Shown here: piece by piece, positions 27,501-39,500 of the stretch
How the letters are laid out: every line of letters begins with the position of its first letter
How positions within the stretch are numbered: the stretch's first letter is position 1
Assembly (NCBI RefSeq): GCF_000224145.3
Contig: NC_020175.2
Span: forward strand, 917,948 to 981,947
DNA: 64,000 nucleotides
Direction: 5' to 3'
From: Ciona intestinalis
Taxonomy: Eukaryota > Chordata > Ascidiacea > Phlebobranchia > Cionidae
Notes under the pieces: generated by a model
Told to the model about the DNA's origin: nothing
Database searches by the model: none
Seen by the model: only the letters and a program-made list of their open reading frames with translations
Made by a program: the position numbers and the translations under genes

Positions 27501-30500
27501 CCTGTTGTAAAGTATTGACCAGCATGTCAAGCAGACGTGCCACGGCTTGTGTCACCCTCGTGCCAGTGCCGGTGACAACCTCTCTCGCTTGTGGGTCGAG
27601 TTCCGGACCAGCGAACATAGATTCAGCCAAGCGCTGCGAAAGGTCAAGCCCCTCATCAATAAAACTTCCACTGAGGCTTGTGTTGAGGGGGGTGGTGGTT
27701 GTATCCGTGTCTGTTTCGTTATAATGTAATTATATTATTACATTACAGGATTATTTTGTTTCACCTAACTTGAGCATTTTTTAAATATGGCTGAATATTT
27801 GGACCTATGTTCATTAAGGGCCCATTTGGTTGTAGCAAGTTACATACCCATATAATGGTAAAAAGCTTTGCAAATAACCACCATAATGGTACCAGGGGCG
27901 ACCCTCGAACCTATATCTTCTGAGATAGAGGCAGACATGTTAACCATTGTGGCGTGCTACCAGGCAATTACATGCACCTTGGTAACCCTATTATGTTTGA
28001 CAGTCTCTAAACGAGTCTAAAGATTAGACTTTAGCTATATGTATAAAAGTATGTGTTACGTTCATTTTCATATTACTTCTGAATTTATTCACACAAATAC
28101 TAGCAATGTATATGAGTAATTTATATTTCCATTTATTCCCACACCTGTGTTTGAAGCAGCCGATTGAGCGAAACTTGCATCAGGAGTAACAGTGGTTTGG
28201 CCTCCATGTATAGGTAATGATTGTAATCGTTGAGCGATTATTTCTTCACAATGTTGGTTGGTTCTCACCAACTCAGTGAGCGTGCCAAGTAATCTCTCAT
28301 TTGAAGAACTGATTGTGTCTCTGGTGAAATATATTTTGTTGATGTTTGTGTTAACTACCCAAAACAAAAATAGTATAAATGAAACTTATTTTATTTTTCA
28401 GTGGCAAAGACAGAAGCTACAACACGGGTGTTCTGCTTCATATGCTTTGTGACGATTATAAAAACATATGTAACTTTAATTTTTTTTAAGTATGCTGACA
28501 ATTCAGACAACCCATAAGTGACCACTGGGTTCGAGCAATTACTGTTAAGTATCGTGCCCAATGACACGCACACGTATGCACACAATGTAAAAAAATAGTA
28601 AAAACTAACTTTGTCACGGTAAAGACTAATTCCTTCTCGATTTCAGTAAAAACAACTCACCTCTCATTGCTTATCCTTTCCAGGTCATCTCGGAGCATCT
28701 TAAGAAGATTATCTCCCTCCTTTGTCTCCCTTTCTCTCCTCTCATTTAGTTGCTCATGTTGTTTCTGTATGCTATCAAGGGCAGCACTCTTATGGTCAAC
28801 CTCTGCCTCCATTTCCTGTAGAAGAGGAAAAGATGATTATGATGTAAGATATGTGTGTTAGTCAATGGATTGTAAATCTTTCAAAAATGATGCAATTAAA
28901 CTATTGGTTGGGATCAGGATGCAGGTTACGTGTTCCCAATCATAGATATTGCATGTTTGACCATAACTTACAAAATCTTGTAACCACATACTTTGGCAAA
29001 TGTAATTATGCTTTGACTTTGCAAAGACATTTAATAGCAGTAACATCATATATGTCATCTTTAATGAGTTATAAAGATAGTGTAAGCCACAATATTTGAC
29101 GGTTATTAGGAAAAATAAAACATTTACACTTCCACCCACCTTAATAGTTTCCTCTTTAACCCTCACATCTTCTTGTACGGATTCGATCTCAGCTTCATAT
29201 TCTGCTCTTTCAAACTCGATGCGAGCCGATAGATCTTGGAGTTCCTCCTTGGATGCGTTCATCTCCTCAGATAACTACGGAAGAAAAAGAAGAACAACTT
29301 CAGGATTTAGTAGAGTTAGGAATTCTAGAAAAGAAAAATAATTAGAAATTCTAGAAATACCAAGAATACTTTTTCAAATTTAAAATTTTGAATCTTTTTC
29401 AACCTCAATCCCTATATTAATCCAAGAGGTTCCCTATGTTTGATCATGAATGAAATGGTATTTTACCAATGTCAAACCAGATTGTTTCCTCTCCCCCAAA
29501 AAAGTTAAGTCCTTGCTTTGTGTTATTATAATAATTTTAAATCAGCCTCTGTTTTAGTAATTGCATTTGTAAACAGGCTTCTTCTGTCTACCATGCTAGT
29601 ATGTTATATAACACATACTTTTAAGTTAGTACATCATATATGCCATATGACACATACTTTTAACTTACCTGACTAAGTTTCTTTTCATAAGCTTCTCTCT
29701 CCTCTTCCCACTCTTGCATCTTCTCTTCTTTATCTCCTCCCATCTTCTCTAGCTCATCTTTCCTTGCTCTTAGTTGATCCAGTTCTTCACGGAGGTTCTC
29801 AGTGGATTCTAATTCAGCTTCAAGATCAGAAATCCTTTCCATTAGTTTCTGTTCAATGAATAAATGAGTGAATAAAAGATTCTGTAAAAAAAATGGATAC
29901 AAAAGTACCATATATATACTGACATATCCATTTTTGTAACATTAGTTCTCTAAAAAACACATTAAAAAACGACCTAAGAGAATGAGTGATTGCAAATTAT
30001 ATATTTATTCATGACAGGGCAACAACAGTCGTAATAACACTTGTAATACACCCCATACCCGCTTTTGAGTAACAACACTTGTAACTTTGTAGGTGATAGT
30101 TAAGTTAGCGCATCTAAAATAAGACTAACTGAATGATTGTCACTTATTTATCTTGGTGGGGTGATGTCAGTTGTTAAAACATGACTGTTGTAACAATAGT
30201 TAGCACATCTAGGACTAATAAATAATTGAAAGTAACTTTAAAAAATTCTTGCATAGAGGCAAAAGAAAGCCATCACAACACAGTATTCTGCTCCACACAC
30301 CTTATGCTATATTTGTTCTGTATAGCTGACAATTTAAACAACTTATTATTGAATTGAAGCAATAAACATTTAGTCTTGACCAAGGGAAGAAACACCTACA
30401 ATCCTACTCACAATAACAAGTTAAAGTTTAAAGCTCCTTATCCATTAAATCTTTTATTAGAAATCACAGTACATTGTGTTTAATGTTTAACTTTGTATAA

Positions 30501-33500
30501 GTTGTTTGAACAGTGGGTAGGGTGGAGATAATGAAGTGTTTGATTATCAAGGTTATAGTTTCACATTCAAGTTATACCAAGGGTACATTAGTTGTTAATT
30601 ACTGATTTTTACGTATGGATGAACTACTAATTAAAAGCCAACTGCTCTTCAGTAATGGATAATGAGCTAACTTTGGTCTAAATCTCTGCGCTCTTGGCTA
30701 ACCCTTGTAGAATAAAATCTTTAGCCCACTTAGTTACGTCACTTCTGTTACCAGGCATAATGTAAAGTATAATGTAAAACTGTCCTTTATGGATCTTCTT
30801 ATATACAAAATAATAAATAAGGGTATATAAAACAGAAGGTAGACATAGAATCTAACATAGGATCTATCAGTGAATCTTACATAATTGCCTACAATGACAA
30901 AAATTAAGCGTTTGTGTCTTTGGGCAAAATACATTAACAGACATTGCTTCAAACTGGTGGTCGCTAACAGTTTGTAGCACCCTGGGTATTAGGGTAATAA
31001 AACAAACTCTTGGCAAATCCTCATGTCTCATGGCTTACCACATTGCAAAACCTCTCCTATATTAAACAAAACCAAATATACACTGTTACAGTACTGTGGG
31101 GGACAATAGGACACAATCAGCAAATAATATCCCATATTTCCTAAGTGTTTTAAACAATTAACAGCGCTTCAGAGTTGTGAAGTATACAGTTATATATTTC
31201 TTGGAATGTTCCTTGTTTACTGCCAAATGGGACGAGAAAGTAGAATGAAAACGTGTCCCATCTTCCCCCACCCTACTATATAAACCAACACACACCTGAG
31301 TATTTGAAAGACTTGACTCAGTAGCTTGTTCAAGATCCACCATCTTAGCTGCAGTGACCTCGAGCTCATCCTTCCTAGTGGTAACCTCATCAAGTTTGGA
31401 ACGAAGGTCGTCCATCTGCTTCAATTCTTCCTCCAACTCTGACACTCGCTCAACCATTTTCTGCGACAATTAAACATAATGAATAATGACATAATAATAA
31501 TTACCTATTCACCTTAATTTGCCTTGCTGTATGATGACTATACAAAGAAGCAAAACCAAAGTATGATTGCTTCGCCACATTAATCCATAAGGTTCTATTT
31601 TTTGATTATTATGAGTGTAACTGTACCTTTACCCAAGATTACATCACCCAAAGTTTTGTTAAAAAATTAAAAAAAACGAGACACCTATAATGAAGAAATA
31701 AATGTAGCAATCACTAAACACAAATACCTGAGATTCAGTCAGTGCATTAGCAGTGACTTTTTCCAAAGCTTCATTATATTCCTTCTGTAGATTTTCCATC
31801 TGATTCTGTTGTTCATGAATAAGTTGTTGGTAACTTGACTTATGTTGCTCATCTTGCTTCTGTATCTCCTGTATTAATAACATGTAGATTATCACAACTT
31901 GATAGTAAGGCAGTATGCTGCCTGTAACCCGGTGAAAACAGGTACGAGGCTTGACACTGCTATCATTGTGGGTGCATGTGTTCTTGGATTGAGCACTTAA
32001 CGGCATACCAGTGTAATATTTCACCATATCCTTAAAAGCTGTGTGACACATAAATGCCAGCGAAAACATTAAAGTCAGTGCCAGAAGCCACTAACCTTTA
32101 AAAAAGCTGTGGCAAAGTACCATAGGTGTGATATGTCACAAATTTTAAGTTAGGCAAAAATGATTGCTTAATTATTATAGAACAAACCTTTAAGAAACAC
32201 AATTTCATTTATAAACCAACCTCATTAATTTGTTTCAAATGAAGTTCATGTTCATCTTGTAATTCCTTTATCTTTTGCTCATGCTCTTCCTCTAACACCC
32301 TGATCCTCTCCTCCACATCATCTTGCTTGACACTCCTTCCAACAACCTCCTCCAGGACATTCCGATCTTCCTGCATCACGTCAATCCTCTTCTGGAGGTC
32401 CATAAGTCCAGATCGAAGCCGCTCCTCTTCTAGGTGATGTTGCTCTTGTGCTTCATCCATCTGCTCCTTGTGATGTTGCTCCAAGTTCATCGTCATCTCC
32501 TAAGGAACAATGGGAGAAATTCACTTGTTCTAAATTCCCAACTTTTCTTTACTCTTTTGTATTTTTATCATACTTTTTTGACCCATTACTAATATATAAT
32601 TAGCCAACTAATAATACTTTACAAATACTTTTACCAATATTTATCCATTTTGCGACATTTCGTTTTAAATATTTTGTTAGTCAAATTTTTTTTTAAAACT
32701 TCACATTATAATATTTTAATCCATTTTGAATCTAATAACACTTACTTGGAATTTGAGCATGTGTTGGTTGACAAGATTTGCTTTAAGTTCAGCCAAATCT
32801 TTCTCTTTTTCAACTCCTGCTTCTTCTAATTGAAGAGCTAACTGATTCTGAAACATAATTAAAAAACTGTTGCCATCACTGAAAAACTTAACTGAACTAT
32901 TTGAACATTTGTGTTGCATATATGAGTTTTATGTATGTTCATAACTATGCGCACTTTTACATAATCTGTAGGATTTTTTTAATGTAATAAAAAATGACCA
33001 ATTTATAAATCAAATAAACAAAAATAAATCAAATCAAAACTGCAACTTGCTCCTATGCATAAGTCGGTTGGAGAATTACCTTAATTTCTTCAAGTTGTTC
33101 TTTTTTTTCTGTGACTTCAACCAATCGCGTTGCAACAACTTTTAACTAANAGTAGAATTTTNNNNNNNNNNNNNNNNNNNNNNNNNNNNNNNNNNNNNNN
33201 NNNNNNNNNNNAGTTACCTGTTGCAGTATTGCCGCTTGTTTTTGCAGAGCATTCTCCAGTCTCGCATCATGTTGAACTTCCAATGTTATCCTCAGATCTT
33301 CCACCATATTTTCATGATTCAACTTCATCTCTTGCATCTTATTTGCTTCAGAAGATTTCATCTCTTCATATTTATCTTTATATTCACTTTGAAGAGATTC
33401 CAACTCCATCTTCATGCTGCAAATAAAAATATAAATAAAATAAGCCTTGTGCACACTTTCTCCAATACCATTAGCCATCTAGTTTCATTAAATAGTTGCA

Positions 33501-36500
33501 ACCCAATGTGAGTTGCTTCTTACATGGTTTAATTCTTTCATTCAATTTGTTTCTTGCGTTTTACAAGAACATTACGATATTCATAAAATAAAAATATTTT
33601 GTTTATATTATAAATAAAACGTTTATCCTATACAATAGCATTACCACAATAAATATGTTATTAAACATGTCAAAATTACAACATAAATATACTACAATAA
33701 TCACAGATATACTTAAATAAGTAACTAAAACAGTGTTTAGTGTTATAAACAATAGAGATTTTATCAAATAAAGTAACATTAGCATAAAAAATACAAAATC
33801 ACAACAAAAATCTTGATTACCTCTGTAGTTGTTCTTGTAAACTATCTCTTTCATGCAAAGCAGTTTGCATTTGCTCCTCTTTATCAGTTGCATCCTTGCA
33901 ACTCTTCTCTAGATCTTCTTTAAGCAAAGCGACCTCATCATTATGGGATGCATTGAGCTTCTGTATTGCTTCCTGTGAAAATTTATTTAAATTGAAACCA
34001 ATTTTTTTTATATTCATAGAATATTTTATGTGAGTTAAGTCCTACAGCATGGCATGTCATGGAGCCTGAGGCTAAGGCCACATTTACCCCATTTTTCTTA
34101 GGTATATAAATATATATGGTTTATGTACATAATAATTTTGACTGATAAATAACATGGTATACAAACTAAAAGATTAGCATTAAAACAGCTTTTAAAATTA
34201 AACTAAAATTATGCGTAAAAGTACTGTAACAATGGCATTCAAAGCAGTGGACCTGTTTTAAAACACTACTTTAAGAAAGAGTTACATATAAAATACAAAA
34301 CTAAGTGAGTTTACTTGTTTTTGTTGATGAAACTCTGACATAACAGCAGATAGACGAGTTTCCATGGAAGATGATAATTCATCTGATTGATCTTTTAATG
34401 CTGTTGATAACAACAGGGGTGTTAAGTTAGCTATGATAAGATTTACCATGTATGTTAGTTTATAGGTGCCTATTTTGGGGGGATTTTTTATGGCAATATG
34501 GCATAACTAAGTTTTTAGTTTCCTGCAGGTAAAAAACATAGCAGCGTAAATGATATTTTAATTGTTCAAACAAAAAAAACACAAGTAGGAAAAGTAAGTG
34601 GTTTAAAACAACAAAGAACACAGAAAAAATAACCTCGTTCATGTTCCTTTTGTTGTGTTTCAAATTTCTCACTACTCTCTACCTCCATCTTATGCTTCAA
34701 TGAATCCATTTCTTCTTCCATTTTGTTCTTAAGAGCCGACACTTCAGATTCAACCTGTTGTATTAGACTTTTGTAAACTTGATTTTTTCAAGTATAAACA
34801 ATAATTAAGTATAAACAAATGCATTCAAACTTTTAAATATATGTATGTTTATTTTACAAGTGTTTTTACTCACAGCCATATATTAGTGCTTGTCATAAAG
34901 TTTACCAAGATGAAACTAAACAAAACCAACCTAAATGTAAATGTACAAAGTACTCACATACACACATTTACAACAGTTTTCTTGTTTAACAGTTAAGATC
35001 CAACATATTTTATAATTGTAGATAAAAAAACTTTATGTTGTAATAAACACGAACCTGCGCTGCGGTATCAGAAGCACACTGTAGTCGTATCTGCGTGACC
35101 TCATGCGCGTGGTCGAGCTTCTGTTTCTCAACAGCTTCATTGATGTCTGTGGAATTTAATTACCAATTTTTATAATCATATAAGAGTTCACTGCTTAAGG
35201 CATAAATACTCTATTAAATATTATATGTAAAAAAAAAAAACAGGAAAAGATTAAAAATAAACTTTTAAGTAGAAAACAATCTTATAAGCATTCAAACTAC
35301 CTTTTTCAAAATCTTCTTTTAGTTTTTGCATCATTTCTTCTTTTTCTGCTTCAGATTCTTGTTTTAATTTCTCACATTCCTTTTCATGGTTGTTGTTCAA
35401 TGCTTCTAATGCTTCAGTGTGAGATGCCTTCATACTGTTGTGTTGATAAAGCAATGATAAATTAACATATAAAGTGGTATAATGTGGTAACTTTGATAAA
35501 GCTGTACAGTGTAAGCTTATACATTACCTAGCAACAGTTATAATGATATGATGATGAAATCATGGTTAAAGGCACCCAAACTTGTGGTATTTAAAGGTCG
35601 TCCAGTGGCACACAAGCAACTAATGTTTTTTTTTACTTGGTGAGGTTTTACAGAACTGAGATTTAAGCAAGAGTTGACCCATCACCCTACATCCTACACC
35701 CAAGGTTCTACAACCCGTAAGTAACCAATAGATTGGAACAATAACACTTATTTTCTTGCCAAGAACAAATAGGCCAATTATTGTCTGTATCAGTAACAAA
35801 ATCAAAAACATACATTATATAAACAACTTAACTTACACTTCCATCTCATCGTGCAGTTCATTAAGTGAAACTTTCATCTCTTCAAGTTGTTCAACAAGTT
35901 TGACATGATCATCTTCTTCTTCCATTAATTTGTCCTCCGATCCTTGATCCTCCACCTCTTGTTTCTCTTGCTCTTCCTCCATCTGATCTTCCGGAAGATT
36001 TGAAGCCTCCAGTTCGCTAAGTCCGGACACGTTAGCAACATTTGTGAGCGTCATCAGACTGTTTGGAATGAATGAATGTGAACGTAACTTATTTATCCCG
36101 GGGTAGGGGGGCAATGACAGTCATTACAATACGGTGTTTGTTTTACACATCTTGTAACCGCTCGCAAGTTATCACGCATGTAACTTTGTAGGTGTTCGTT
36201 ATTTAGGGGGTAAGATCTTTTTCCTTTTTTTATATATAACTGGCAATTTTTAGATAACCAATGAATAAGGAACTACTAAGATGAAGGAATTGTCTTTAAG
36301 TATGTATTGCCCAAGGACACTAAACACGATGGAAGCAGTCATGGATAGACTGGACAAACTTAAAAATGTTTTAATCTAGAACAGTAGTCTTGTAGTGAAT
36401 ATTAGAATTAGCGCAGTAAACACTAGATTTTAACAAACATAAACACACCAGCCTACCTTCTATAATCTTTATTCAACGCAGCCACTTGACTTGAATCGTA

Positions 36501-39500
36501 ATCCGACATCGCTGAAATTGATCTGAGAGGAGAGGATTGGAGGACATCAGAGGATGCCGTGACTTCTTCGAGTTTATCCCGGCTCTCCTGAAGATCAGAG
36601 AGAACTTGCTCGAGCTTTTCTTGTTGGAGGTTGATCTCCTCTTCATGCTCTAACCTGGTGTACAGGATTGTTAAATGAAATATTGTAGGGTGTTGTATAT
36701 CTATTTTTATTTGTGTTTTTTTTTTAACCCAAGTACACTTATACAAACAGTGGTGCAGCTAGAATCAAAATTAGTAAAGGTTTCAAACGTTAAAATTTTA
36801 AAAGAAAAAAAAAATTATAAAAAATGTCTTTGCTTGTTTGTATAGACAGCAGGGTAATTCTGGTTTAGAAGCTAAACTGGGGTGCCATTCTAAGCCACCG
36901 ACTAAACTAGTCCCTGCCTAAATCGACCGACCAAAATTTATTGGGCGATTTCGACCGACTAACTTCTGTACAAAGTAATTCACAGAAAGTTAGTCGACCG
37001 ACTAAAAAAATGCGGTAACCGCGACCGACTAACTTTGGTCGGTAGCCAAGAATATCAGCCATGTTGTAAATTTGGGATGTAATGGCACGTGGCACCCCTA
37101 TCACTACACCAGTGACAAGTTATAACATTAGATAACAAAAGTTATATTATCACTAAAACAACAAAAACCTTAATTTTTCCATCTCTTGTTCGTGTTCAAT
37201 CTTTAATTCTTCTTTTGCCTTTTTCATCTCTTCTCTCATTTTCTCCATATCTTCCACAGAAGAACTTCGAGCCAACAACTGGCTGCGTAGCTCCTGTTAT
37301 TAATATAGAAATAAGACAACATCATATACGTCAGATCTCATTTAAACAACACTGTTTTATTATACTCTGTTCTATTCTATATGGATTGAGGGTCTACACT
37401 ACAACAAGGCAAGCCACAAAACCAGAGATTTAGGTCAAAGATGCCACAACACCCCCAAACCAAGACCACTGTACAGCTTTGCTATTGGACGCTTGCATTG
37501 TAACCGAAGGATACCGGGCACCATTCTACTCCAATCCAGTGTTTACTAAGAGGTTGTAGTACCTGGGTGTGGGGGTAATGTACCAACTGTAATATAAATG
37601 ATCCCATGTCCATGTCATCCCACAATATAGGCCCTCACCCACACAAAATAAAACCCTAATAATTCAATTCTCCCCAAACCTTTAAATCAGATCTTGATGT
37701 TCTATGAGAATCGATCTCCATCTGCATGGCCTCCAACTTCTCTGCATGCTTCTGCTGCAACATCCGGACTTCATCCTTCATCTTCTCATGCTCATCTTGC
37801 TCCTCTTCAAGAAGCTTTTGACTTTCTGTTGGAAATATTTAAACGAGAATTGAACAGAGAAACATTTATAAAAATATTACAGGCTTTATTCCCTGAAAGA
37901 TTTCAATAGAATACTGCAGTTTACAAAACCTCTAATGTTAAAGCCTATGTCGCCTATCCTCAAGAAGGCAGGCCCAAAAAACTGGTGATGTCCACGCCGT
38001 ACCCGGGGTTGGGGTAATGGGCAAATCCTGGCCCAAATAATAGGACCCAGGACGTGCCACACTGAAAAACCTAACCTCAAAGAATAGATTTACAAAGCCC
38101 ATACAGTATCAACCCAACAAGCCACATACACTAACATAGCATCCAAACACCCCACCTTCACATGAAGCTTTGATAGTTTCAAGTTCATGTTGAAGTGAAG
38201 CGATTTGTTCTGAATATTGTTCTTGTAGTTGACTTGATTGTTGTTCCTGCAGTGAGGCAAACCTCTTCTGGCTCTCTGTAGATGCATTGCATTTTGCATT
38301 AATGAAATTTCAATGCAAAACTAAGATAAGCTATTTGAATGTTCCAAAAAAGGACATTTATACTGTTTTTTTTACCAATTTAATAAAACTGTTTTAACAA
38401 CTTACTAAAAATAGTATTAATGTATTATAATTAAAAACAATAGTGCGCTTCAACAGCAAAAACTTGGGTAATTAGAACAGCAACAAAAGAACATCAATTG
38501 CACAGGTTAATAGTTTAAATAAAATGTAGGACATTCATGAGCTTTCCTATGGCAGGACATGGAATTCTAGATTTTGGTTACATTTTGTGACATTATTGGG
38601 ATATATACATAGATGTAAAATTAGTTCCTAAAAAGCGTTAAATATATTTTGATTTTACCAGAAGTTAAATTCCCACATCCTAATAATTACCTTCAGCTTG
38701 TGTGAAGATTTGATCTCTCTCCTTCTGAACAAGACCTAACTCTTCCTTCACCTCTTCAACCTCTTTCTCCAACTCCTCCGTCTCCCTCTCTCTCCTCTTC
38801 TTCTCATCTTCAAGAGCCGCATCCCGAGCAAGGAGTTGTTGTTGATAATCCTCCTCAAGTCCCGACATCTCTTCAATCTTCTTCTTAAGATTATCAACCT
38901 GACAATTGCTTATAATAAGTATCAATACAAACAGTACAGCCCATATATAAAATTATACAGCCAATATACTTGTAATTGAATATGGTTTTAGTTTTAAAAT
39001 TAACACATTAAAAATAAAGACAGTTTACTTTTACTGAAAAAAAAACAGTGAGATAAATGTGAAAAGCTGAGTGATTTCACCTGCATTCTGTTATACTGTA
39101 AATCGCAAGGTTCTACAATGTGACAACCCGTGGGACTTAAAATTTAGCCCAAGGTTGGTCCTTGATTAACATTCTACATAGGCATATATGGCTGATATAT
39201 TTGAATATAGATAACAGAAAGACATAGAAACCTCTATCTGTAGATCTCCATCATTCATCTCTTTATCTTCATGTATTGAGCGTAGTTCAGCCTGCAATAA
39301 GATTAAGTTAAAGGGGCATACCAACGAATAGATATGCTCAAATGTGATCTAAAGCTACCATCAAAGTTTTAAAATACAAAACAGCTTTTGAAAAAAATGA
39401 GTTTGAAAACCGCAAATTCGACCGCTGGAGTAAAAAAAATTGGCCGTTGCGCAATGCATGGGATTTCCCATCAGAAAAATTTCACTCAACTTTGATCGTT

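Larger units (their letters stand above)
18925..29274 (-). other. AKAP9: AKAP9-like gene, exons 36-50 (central region with conserved block)
   Basis: Exons: 29140-29274, 28661-28815, 28145-28320, 27502-27710, 25722-25854, 25246-25437, 24740-24924, 24190-24357, 22375-22521, 21742-21987, 21310-21438, 20913-21080, 19924-20476, 19554-19720, 18925-19116. Exons 38-39 carry SNERLLGTLTELV and DLSQRLAESMFAGPELDP. These match the only substantially non-coiled conserved block of AKAP9 (NNRLLKILLEVV and ELSQRLVRSGFAGTEIDP). Exon 48 (553 nt) is by far the largest coding exon and ends in a Ser/Glu-rich cluster. Exon 50 has ambiguous boundaries: the acceptor could be 19116 or 19107 and the donor could be after 18925 or after 18910, all in frame. 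Confidence 0.83.

Noticed and set aside
31659..32069. 136-codon minus-strand frame as a single exon
   Set aside because: Only 31728-31868 is exon 33. The upstream part reads through intron sequence containing a SINE fragment (31905-32015).
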